Assembly: GCF_014174165.1 (NCBI RefSeq)
Contig: NZ_JABEQN010000033.1
Coordinates: 1 to 42,545 of the forward strand
Direction of reading: 5' to 3'
DNA: 42,545 bases
DNA from: Gluconacetobacter dulcium
GTDB taxonomy: Bacteria > Pseudomonadota > Alphaproteobacteria > Acetobacterales > Acetobacteraceae
Shown here: in pieces, positions 1 through 6,873 of the stretch
How the letters are laid out: every line of letters starts with the position of its first letter
How positions within the stretch are numbered: the first letter of the stretch is position 1
Position numbers and translations under genes: made by a program
Notes under the pieces: generated by a model
Seen by the model: only the letters and a program-made list of their open reading frames with translations
What the model was told of the DNA's origin: nothing
Databases searched by the model: none

Positions 1-33
1 GCTATGGTCCAGCCCGGGCGACCCGTCCCCTTC

Positions 34-67
34 CCGTTCAGCCGGGGTGGCCACCCCGGCTGAACGG
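34..67. repeat. 34-bp perfect palindrome
   Basis: Two 17-bp arms (CCGTTCAGCCGGGGTGG and its exact complement) abut with no loop. The palindrome lies 3' of the decayed Rieske gene, which is read leftwards and ends at 177. No clear T-run follows on either side (TCCTTTAT on the plus side, GGGAAGGGG on the minus side), so it is a poor intrinsic terminator. It could be a terminator relic, a protein-binding palindrome or a dispersed repeat. Positions 1-176 hold no gene that I can support. Confidence 0.6.
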
Positions 68-176
68 TCCTTTATCGCTCAACGCGACAAAAAAATCATA
101 AGACAAGCCCTCAGTATGCGTGCGGGTGGCTTGGTGGTGAGCGCGCGGCGGGCCGGCAATGATGCTGGTGGAGTTT

Positions 177-838
177 TCAGCGGCGGTCCTGCGCCAGGAT
201 TTCGGGTTCCTTGTCCGACCATATCGGCGTTGCCGGCTCGTGGGTCGGCTCCCGTTGCAACAGCCAATGCTGGAGGCATTGGCCGGGCATCGTGGGAACA
301 TGGTGGAGGACGAGCCTGAAGGCTTCGCCGCCTCCGACCGTCACCCGGTCGGGCAGGTCGAAGAGCGGCAGCGTGCCGGGCGCGCTTATGGTCAATCCTC
401 CCGGATCGGTCGCCAGGTCGTACCGGGTCGGCTGGAACCGGCGGCCTGTGCGCGGAACCATTGCATGTGCGGGTGGGTGAATGCCGCGTGGCAGATGTCG
501 AGATTGTTCTCGATCGGCATGATTGCTTCACAGGCGAGCGCCGTTGCGCCTTGCAGCCAAGTATAACGATCGAACCCCTGGATCGGCAGCGGTTGCCCTG
601 TCGGTGCGCCCTGACCCGTCCATACCCAGACATAGCCGGCGCGATCGGCCGTGGGGTAGGTGCGCGCTGGCGCCGTCTTGACCGGCTGTTCGGGACGCAG
701 GGAGGGGATGTGCCGGCAGCGCCCCGTGCCGTCGAACCGCCAGCCATGATAGGCGCAGGCGATCAGGCCCTGGGATACCGTACCGAGCGACAGGGCGACG
801 CCGCGATGCGGGCAGCGTTTCACGGTCGATGCTGCCAT
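177..838 (-). pseudogene. Rieske [2Fe-2S] oxygenase remnant (5'-truncated, frameshifted)
   Basis: This is the remains of a Rieske non-heme iron oxygenase alpha-subunit-like protein. The Rieske ligands are intact just after the apparent start (CPHRG, then CAYHGW), followed by IENNLDICHAAFTHPH, which looks like the start of the catalytic iron-site region. In family members the first Rieske Cys normally lies several dozen residues in; here it is residue 9, so the 5' end is missing. A stop codon lies three codons upstream of the apparent ATG. Near 430-445 the frame changes: the upstream part ends at 392 as a short tail, while the family-like continuation (FQPTRYDLATDPGG and onward) lies in another frame and ends at 177. 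The ligand pattern makes the family assignment firm. Substrate is unknown, and the protein is almost certainly non-functional. Confidence 0.7.
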
Positions 839-1196
839 GCGCGCTCAGATGCCGGCGGGCGCGACCGATCAGCGACAGGGTTTCACGGATGCGCGCCTGC
901 TGTTCTGTCAAGGCTTCGGCCTGAAGGTCCAGCATGGCTGCGAGATCGGGTTGCCCTGCGGCAAACATTTCAGCAATGCGGGCAATCGTCAGGTCGAAGC
1001 GTCGCAGCAGGAGGACGAGGTGAAGCCGCTCGCACTCCGCCTGACCGTAAGTCCGCCAGCCATGACCGTTCCGCACCGGCCGGATCAGCCCCGCTTCCTC
1101 GTAGACACGGAGGGCTTTTACCGTCACCCCGAAGCGGCGGGCGACGGCGGCCGCTCCGTCTGGAAAGGGTGACGCCATGGAGTGATTTTTTGCCAT
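528..1196 (-). CDS. MerR-family regulator with out-of-frame C-terminal tail
   Basis: Residues about 10-80 form a MerR winged HTH (VARRFGVTVKALRVYEEAGLI, then GWRTYGQAECERL). A helical dimerisation segment follows to about residue 120. After about position 833 the frame runs antiparallel in meaning to nothing known: it overlaps the Rieske remnant in a different frame and stops at 528, so the last ~100 residues are probably not native. This fits a deletion that joined the regulator's 3' end to the interior of the Rieske gene. The DNA-binding part may still work. The start is ATG at 1196; ATG at 1178 is also possible and would leave a normal leader behind the promoter at 1205-1234. Confidence 0.6.
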   Translation of the reverse strand: MAKNHSMASPFPDGAAAVARRFGVTVKALRVYEEAGLIRPVRNGHGWRTYGQAECERLHLVLLLRRFDLTIARIAEMFAAGQPDLAAMLDLQAEALTEQQARIRETLSLIGRARRHLSAHGSIDRETLPASRRRPVARYGIPGPDRLRLSWLAVRRHGALPAHPLPASRTAGQDGASAHLPHGRSRRLCLGMDGSGRTDRATAADPGVRSLYLAARRNGARL

Positions 1197-1204
1197 GGAG
1201 TCGG

Positions 1205-1234
1205 TGGTAAGGTCATCCTCAGGGGATGACGCAA
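1205..1234 (-). promoter_or_regulatory. Candidate MerR-type operator/promoter
   Basis: Read on the minus strand there is a TTGCGT (-35-like), an 18-bp spacer and TTACCA (-10-like). The spacer contains the inverted repeat GTCATCC-N5-GGATGAC (1212-1230). A palindrome in a slightly long -35/-10 spacer is the classic MerR-family operator geometry. The site lies directly upstream of the MerR-like gene, which suggests autoregulation. The promoter hexamers are weak matches and no experiment supports them. Confidence 0.45.
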
Positions 1235-1284
1235 GCTGTTTCTTGCGATGGGTTTCGCATGTTCCTGGTTCGGGCGATGGGCTC

Positions 1285-2628
1285 TTAGTGGATGAAGAGT
1301 GAGGCCAGCAGACAGAAGACCAGGCCCAGTACCGCGATCAGGGTCTCGACGACCGACCAGGTCTTGATGGCCTGGCCGACGGTGAGGCCGAGATATTCCT
1401 TGATCTGCCAGAAGCCGGCATCGTTCATCGGGCCCAGGGCGACCGAGCCGGCGCCGGTGGCCAGCACCATCAGTTCAGGCGACGTGCCGTGGCTGTGCAG
1501 CAGGATCGGGCCGACGATGCCCGATGCGGTGCTCATGGCCACGGTGGCCGAGCCCGCCGCGACGCGGACCACCACCGCCACCAGCCATGCCAGCACCAGC
1601 AGCGGCACGTGCGCGCCCACCGCGACATCGGTGATGGCCTTCGACACGCCGCTGTCGATCAACTCGCGCCCGAAGCCGCCGCCGGCGCCGACCAGCAGCA
1701 TGATCAGCGCCGTAGGGCCGAGACATTCGGTGGTGAAGTGCAGGATCGTCTCACGCGAGAAGCCGCGCGCCAGGCCGAGCACGTAGAAGGACAGGACCGT
1801 GGCCAGCAGCAGGGCGATGTCGGTATTGCCCACGAAATGCAGGGCGGTGTTCGGCATGCTGCCGGGAGGCGTGACCAGGTCGGCGGCCGAGCCCAGCAGC
1901 ATCAGCAGCACCGGCGCCAGGATGGTCAGCACCGTGGTGAGGAAGGGCGGCATGTCGGTTGGCCGGTCCTTGCTGGCGAACTGCTCGGCCAGTGCGGCCT
2001 CGCCTTCCAAACGGATGTGCGGCGTGATGAAGCGGGCATAGACCGGGCCGGCGAGGGCTGCGATCGGCGTACCGATGATCACGCCCCAGAAGATCGTGCG
2101 GCCGGTATCGGCATGATATGCCGCCAGCGCCAGCAGGGTGGCCGGATGCGGCGGGACCATCGCATGGGTGACGGAGAGCGCCGCCGCCATCGGCAGCGCT
2201 ACCAGCAGCAGGGGCGTGGATGTGCGCCTGGCCAGGGTGAAGGCCAGCGGGATCAGCAGCACGAAGCCGACCTCGAAGAATACCGGCAGGCCGATCAGCA
2301 GGCCGATGACCATCATGGCCCAACTGATGCGCTTTTCACCGGCCAGGCGGGTGATGGTGAGAGCAATCTGGTCCGCGCCGCCGGATTCGGCCAGCATCTT
2401 GCCCAGCATGGTGCCCAGCGCGATGACGGTTGCGATATGGCCGAGCACATGGCCCGCGCCTTCTTCGAACGAGGCGATGGCCTTCTGGGGCGGCATGCCG
2501 GCGCAGATCGCCAGCAGAATAGAGACGCAGACCAGCACGATGAAGGGATTGAGCTTGTAGCGCCCGATGAGGAGCACGACCGCACCAATCGCCGCGGTCG
2601 CTAGGGAAATTGCCAGAATTGGGGACAT
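1285..2628 (-). CDS. GntP-family gluconate:H+ symporter
   Basis: A 447-residue, very hydrophobic permease, the usual length for the GntP family (inner-membrane uptake of gluconate and related sugar acids). Family-like features are the SFEEGAGHVLGHIATVIALGTMLGKML segment near residues 65-95 (split here as SFEEGAG and ALGTMLGKML), LPVFFEVGFVLLIPL, HAMVPPHPA, and a conserved C-terminal GPMNDAGFW. Acetic acid bacteria make gluconate in the periplasm, so a gluconate importer fits. I chose the ATG at 2628 (MSPILAISL); an in-frame start at 2667 would add 13 poorly hydrophobic residues. It is divergent from the sugar porter at 2931. Exact substrate is inferred from family. Confidence 0.88.
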   Translation of the reverse strand: MSPILAISLATAAIGAVVLLIGRYKLNPFIVLVCVSILLAICAGMPPQKAIASFEEGAGHVLGHIATVIALGTMLGKMLAESGGADQIALTITRLAGEKRISWAMMVIGLLIGLPVFFEVGFVLLIPLAFTLARRTSTPLLLVALPMAAALSVTHAMVPPHPATLLALAAYHADTGRTIFWGVIIGTPIAALAGPVYARFITPHIRLEGEAALAEQFASKDRPTDMPPFLTTVLTILAPVLLMLLGSAADLVTPPGSMPNTALHFVGNTDIALLLATVLSFYVLGLARGFSRETILHFTTECLGPTALIMLLVGAGGGFGRELIDSGVSKAITDVAVGAHVPLLVLAWLVAVVVRVAAGSATVAMSTASGIVGPILLHSHGTSPELMVLATGAGSVALGPMNDAGFWQIKEYLGLTVGQAIKTWSVVETLIAVLGLVFCLLASLFIH

Positions 2629-2930
2629 TGGACCGCGTCTGTAGTGAATGTGAACGTGTATCAGCACGGAACGGATGCACGATTGTCAATGGTTTCGCTT
2701 TCATATCCGGGAGAGGTGGATCGGTTCACTGTCCGGGCATTTTTTTTCTTCGCGGGGCGGCGTGGCATGGTGTCTGGCCATGCGTGTGGATTTGGTTCCA
2801 TAACGGAGCGATTTCCCTGCTTCGCGGTGCCGGGATCGGGTTTGCATGGAACGACACAGGTCAGATAGGGCGGGAGACAACCCGCCTGGACGCCCCGCCG
2901 GGCGCCGAATCCGGGAAAGGACACCATGAC
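2629..2930. promoter_or_regulatory. Divergent intergenic region, gluconate permease / sugar porter
   Basis: About 300 bp without a gene. It should hold promoters for both divergent transporters. Visible elements are ATGCACGATTGTCAAT at 2675-2690, which matches one side of the cys palindrome at 27730-27745 in 15 of 16 bases, and a small inverted repeat GCATGG-N7-CCATGC at 2765-2783. No GntR-type ATGTTACCGGTAACAT site was seen. Confidence 0.4.
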
Positions 2931-4382
2931 ATGACAGCGGATCAGAGGAAGGTACCCCAGCCGGCAGTGGGGCAGCCAGCAGCGGGCGAGACGGCGACGG
3001 GGCTGGCGGCGGGCGGGTCGCATGCGGCCGCGCGGGCGGTGGTGGTCGGCATTCTGGCGGCGATGGCCGGTCTGATGTTCGGGCTGGATACCGGCGTGAT
3101 CGCCGGGGCGCTGGGCTTTATCGGCGATGAATTCCATGCCGCCGCCCGGACGCAGGAGTGGATCGTCTCGTCGATGATGGCCGCCGCCGCGCTGGGGTCG
3201 GTGGTGGCGGGGCGCATCTCGTTCCGGCTGGGGCGGCGGCGGGCGCTGCTGGCGGCGTCGCTGCTGTTCGTCGTGGGCTCCGGGTTGTGCGCGCTGGCGC
3301 CGTCGGTGGCGGTGCTGATCGTCGGCCGGGTGCTGCTGGGGCTCGCCGTCGGGATCGCTGCGTTTGCGGCGCCGCTCTATATCTCGGAAATCTCGCAGGA
3401 ATCGGTGCGTGGGGCGATGATCTCGTTCTACCAGCTCATGGTCACGCTCGGCATCTTTCTCGCCTATGTCACCGACAGCCTGCTCGCCTATGGCGGGCAC
3501 TGGCGCTGGATGCTGGGGCTGATGGCGGTGCCGGCGGCGCTGTTCTGTGCCGCCTGCCTGTTCCTGCCCGACAGCCCGCGCTGGCTGATGATGCGGGGCG
3601 AGCGGAGCCGGGCCAGCCAGGTGATGCGGCTGCTGCGCGTGAGCCCGGCGGAGGCCGATGCGGAAATCCGCGACATTGCGCAGGAACTGAAGCGGGGAGG
3701 GAGCAACGGGCTGGCGTTCTTCCGCAGCAACCCGAACTTCCGCCGCTCGGTGCTGCTGGGGGTGGCGTTGCAGGTGATGCAGCAGGTCACCGGCATCAAC
3801 GTGCTGATGTATTACGCGCCGAAAATCTTCCAGGCCGCACATTTCGGCGTGTCCGCCGCGACCTGGGCCACGGCGCTGATCGGGCTGGTCAACATGGCCG
3901 CGACCGGTCTCGCCATTGCCTTCATCGACCGCTGGGGGCGGCGCCCGCTGCTGGTGCTGAGCTGCGCGATCATGACCGCCGCGATGCTGATGGCCGGTGG
4001 ACTGGCCGCGATCGGCGGGGAGTCGACGCTGATCCTTGGGGGCATGGTGGTGGCGCTGCTGCTGTTCGTGGCCGGGTTCGCCATCGGGGCGGGGCCGATG
4101 GTGTGGACGCTGTGTTCGGAGATCCAGCCGCTGCGGGGACGCGATTTCGGCATTGCGTGCTCCACCTTCACCAATTGGGCGGCCAACTGGCTGGTCAGCA
4201 ACATTTTCCTGAGCGTGATGGCGGCGCTGGGGCAGAGCTGGACCTTCTGGCTGTTTGCCATCATGAACGGTGTGTTCATCCTGATCACCCTTGCCTACGT
4301 GCCCGAGACCAGGGGCGTGTCGCTGGAGGAGATCGAGGCGCGGCTGATGGCGGGCCGTCGGCTGCGGGATCTGGGACGATAG
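2931..4382 (+). CDS. MFS sugar porter (sugar:H+ symporter)
   Basis: A 483-residue, 12-TM sugar porter family member (GalP/XylE/AraE type). Diagnostic motifs are RLGRRRALL after TM2, PDSPRWLM before the central loop, QQVTGINVLMYYAP in TM7, DRWGRRPLL after TM8, and PETRGVSLEEIE at the C-terminus. The ATG at 2931 follows GGAAAGGA at good spacing; the open frame extends upstream to 2610, but that part is not family-like. It is likely to import a hexose or pentose at the inner membrane. The exact sugar cannot be told from sequence. The next gene starts 15 bp downstream on the same strand. Confidence 0.9.
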   Translation: MTADQRKVPQPAVGQPAAGETATGLAAGGSHAAARAVVVGILAAMAGLMFGLDTGVIAGALGFIGDEFHAAARTQEWIVSSMMAAAALGSVVAGRISFRLGRRRALLAASLLFVVGSGLCALAPSVAVLIVGRVLLGLAVGIAAFAAPLYISEISQESVRGAMISFYQLMVTLGIFLAYVTDSLLAYGGHWRWMLGLMAVPAALFCAACLFLPDSPRWLMMRGERSRASQVMRLLRVSPAEADAEIRDIAQELKRGGSNGLAFFRSNPNFRRSVLLGVALQVMQQVTGINVLMYYAPKIFQAAHFGVSAATWATALIGLVNMAATGLAIAFIDRWGRRPLLVLSCAIMTAAMLMAGGLAAIGGESTLILGGMVVALLLFVAGFAIGAGPMVWTLCSEIQPLRGRDFGIACSTFTNWAANWLVSNIFLSVMAALGQSWTFWLFAIMNGVFILITLAYVPETRGVSLEEIEARLMAGRRLRDLGR

Positions 4383-4397
4383 GGCGGGGCGACGGCG

Positions 4398-5144
4398 ATG
4401 ATACTGCGCGGGGACGAAATACAGGATATCGCGACGGCGACCGGCCCGATGCGGCTGCATGTGCTGCGCCCGGCGGCGGAAGGGCGCTTTCCCGGCGTGG
4501 TCCTGTTTTCCGAGATCTATCAGGTGACGGCGCCGATTCGCCGGCTGGCCGCGATGGTCGCCGGGATGGGCCATGTGGTGGCGGTGCCGGAAGTCTATCA
4601 CGAATACGAGCCGGCCGGCTGCGTGCTGGCCTATGACACGCCGGGGACCGATCGCGGCAATGCGCTGAAATATGCCAAGCCGCTGGCGGCCTATGACGAC
4701 GATGCCCGTGCGGCCGTGGCGTGGCTGGCGGCGCATCCGGCCTGCACCGGGCGGATCGGGACGATGGGGGTGTGCCTGGGCGGGCATCTGGCGCTGCGGG
4801 CGGCGATGAACCCCGCCGTGCAGGCGGCGGCGTGCTTCTATGCCACCGACATTCATTCCGCGTCGCTGGGCGAGGGGCGCGCCGACGATACCCTGTCGCG
4901 GCTGGACGAGATTGCCGGCGAGGCGATGATGGTTTGGGGACGGCAGGACCCGCATGTGCCTTTCGCGGGGCGGCAGACGATCCGTGCGGCGTTGGAGGGG
5001 GCCGGGGTTCGGCACGAATGGTACGAGGTGAATGGCCAGCATGCCTTTCTGCGTGACGAGGGGCATCGGTTCGACCCTGCGCTGTTCCTTCAGGCCATGG
5101 GATGGGTTCAGGCGCTGTTCGCCCGTGCCCTGCGGGCGGACTGA
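4398..5144 (+). CDS. Dienelactone hydrolase family protein
   Basis: A 248-residue cytoplasmic alpha/beta hydrolase. The DLH catalytic triad is visible: Cys126 in GVCLGG, Asp184 in GRQDPHVP and His215 in NGQHAF, with Glu39 in FSEIYQ matching the family's supporting Glu. Family members hydrolyse dienelactones or related small esters and lactones. No other aromatic-degradation gene is nearby, so the substrate is unknown. The gene lies between a sugar porter (15 bp upstream) and a multidrug MFS (6 bp downstream) on the same strand, so all three are probably co-transcribed. Confidence 0.88.
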   Translation: MILRGDEIQDIATATGPMRLHVLRPAAEGRFPGVVLFSEIYQVTAPIRRLAAMVAGMGHVVAVPEVYHEYEPAGCVLAYDTPGTDRGNALKYAKPLAAYDDDARAAVAWLAAHPACTGRIGTMGVCLGGHLALRAAMNPAVQAAACFYATDIHSASLGEGRADDTLSRLDEIAGEAMMVWGRQDPHVPFAGRQTIRAALEGAGVRHEWYEVNGQHAFLRDEGHRFDPALFLQAMGWVQALFARALRAD

Positions 5145-5150
5145 GCGGCC

Positions 5151-6530
5151 ATGACGGGGAAAACCCTGCACGAAGGCGAGGGGCTTTACGGTCTGCCCAG
5201 GGCGCTGGCGATGTTCGCCGTGGCGCTGTCGGTCCTGCTGTCGGTGCTGGATTATGCCATCGCCAACGTTGCGTTGCCGACGATCGCGCAGGATATCCAT
5301 GCCAGCCCGTCTTCGTCGATCTGGGTGATCAACGCCTATCAGATGGCCTGTTTGGCGACGCTGCTGCCGCTGGCCTCGCTGGGGTCGCGGCTGGGCTTCG
5401 CGCGGCTGTGCCGGATCGGGCTGGCGACGTTCGTGGTGGCGTCGGTGTTCTGCGCGATGTCGCATACGCTGCTGGAGCTTGCGCTGGCCCGCGCGCTTCA
5501 GGGCATCGGCGGCGCGTGCATCATGAGCGTGAATATCGCGCTGGTGCGCTTCATCTACCCCCATGCCGAGATCGGCAAGGGCATCGCGCTGAACGGGGTG
5601 GTGGTGGCGACGGGTGTGGCGTTGGGGCCGACCATTGCCTCGGCGGTGCTGTCGGTGGCGGACTGGCCGTGGATTTTCCTGATCAACCTGCCGCTGGGCG
5701 GGGCGGCGATGGTGGCGGCACTGGTTTATCTGCCCGTCACGCCGCGCAGCCTGTCGTCATTCGACCTGCCCAGCGCAGCCCTGAACGTGGTGGCCATCGG
5801 CTGTCTGGTGGTCGGGCTGGACAGTCTGGCGCATCGCAGCGGCCCGGTGGTGGCGGTGTGGCTGCTGCTGATCGGCGGCGCCGCGTTCTTCCAGCTCGCG
5901 CGGCGGCAGACGGGGCGTTCGGACCCCATGCTGCCGCTGGACCTGCTGGCGGCGCCGGATTTCCTGATCGCGTTCAGCGTCGGCTCGCTGGCGTTCGTGG
6001 CATCCAATTTCTTCATCATCTCCATGCCTTTTACGCTGGAGACGGTGCTGCATCGCTCGGCGGTGGCGACCGGGCTGCTGATCACGCCTTGGCCGGTAGG
6101 CATCGTTGCGATCTCGCCGCTGGTCGGGCGGCTGGCGGACCGGGTGCCGGCGGGCATTCTCTCGTCGATCGGGCTGTGCGTGACGGGGACGGGCTTCCTG
6201 CTGCTATGCCTGCTGCCGGCGGATGCCGGGAATTTGGACATCGCCTGGCGGATCGCCATCGCCGGGATGGGATTCGGAATTTTCCAGGCGCCGAACAATC
6301 GCGCGATGATGGTGGCGGCGCCGCGTGGGCGCTCGGGCAGCGCCAGCGGCATGGTCTCGGTCGCGCGGCTGTGGGGGCAGACGATGGGGGCGATGTTCGT
6401 GGCCCTGACCTTCGGCTTCGTCCGTCATGATCCGACGCTGCGTTGCCTGGAACTGGCGGCGGCCTGCGCCTATGGGGCGGCGCTGATCAGTTCCAGCCGC
6501 CTGGTGCGCGAGCGGCATCGGGGCGGCTGA
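5151..6530 (+). CDS. MFS transporter, DHA2 (EmrB/SmvA-like) drug efflux
   Basis: A 459-residue membrane protein of the drug:H+ antiporter-2 group. The N-terminal motif LDYAIANVALPTIAQDI in TM1 and WVINAYQMACLATLLPL in TM2 are typical of EmrB/SmvA/QacA-like pumps. The motif-C-like GVALGPTIASAVLSVADWPWIFLIN (given in parts: GVALGPTIAS, then WPWIFLINLP) is also present. It is expected to export lipophilic cations or other toxic compounds across the inner membrane. No membrane-fusion or outer-membrane partner is adjacent. It starts 6 bp after the hydrolase gene. Confidence 0.87.
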   Translation: MTGKTLHEGEGLYGLPRALAMFAVALSVLLSVLDYAIANVALPTIAQDIHASPSSSIWVINAYQMACLATLLPLASLGSRLGFARLCRIGLATFVVASVFCAMSHTLLELALARALQGIGGACIMSVNIALVRFIYPHAEIGKGIALNGVVVATGVALGPTIASAVLSVADWPWIFLINLPLGGAAMVAALVYLPVTPRSLSSFDLPSAALNVVAIGCLVVGLDSLAHRSGPVVAVWLLLIGGAAFFQLARRQTGRSDPMLPLDLLAAPDFLIAFSVGSLAFVASNFFIISMPFTLETVLHRSAVATGLLITPWPVGIVAISPLVGRLADRVPAGILSSIGLCVTGTGFLLLCLLPADAGNLDIAWRIAIAGMGFGIFQAPNNRAMMVAAPRGRSGSASGMVSVARLWGQTMGAMFVALTFGFVRHDPTLRCLELAAACAYGAALISSSRLVRERHRGG

Positions 6531-6873
6531 GAAGCTGTTTGCATGGTTACACCGTGCCGGCGTGTTCTCCGTGCCCGGTGTTGCAGGCATCTGGGCTGCT
6601 CCGCCCGGATGCGCGACAAGATCCGCCAGCCATGCTGCCTTCCGGCACGCACGCTCGGCAGGATGAGTGTTTGAGCAGCCTCTGACCATAAAGGCCAGTT
6701 GCTGGCATCTGGGGTTGCTCCCGCTTGCCAGCCTACTTTTTCGGTCAGGCTGTGAGAACGTGATCGGAATTTGAGCAATTGTTTGAATTCATGAATATGA
6801 CGCTGGCGCGGCGTGGGTTTTCGGTCAATCTTGTGCGGAATGTAATTTTCTATTTCGAGAGCTGGACTATCTG
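6531..6873. other. Intergenic region of 343 bp with no supported gene
   Basis: The stretch is less GC-rich towards its right end. The minus strand stays open across it and into both neighbours, but that reading frame has no recognisable domain and overlaps the ends of two well-supported genes, so I do not call it. It must hold the promoter of the GGDEF/EAL gene. It may be a decayed repeat. Confidence 0.4.

Noticed and set aside
1489-2604. 371-residue plus-strand frame
   Set aside because: It is antisense to the gluconate permease, dominated by Gln/Arg/Gly/Asp, and has no start signal or domain.
2661-5564. 967-residue open frame on the minus strand
   Set aside because: It is antisense to three well-supported plus-strand genes, rich in Arg/His/Gln/Pro and without any domain. 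Such frames are common in GC-rich DNA.
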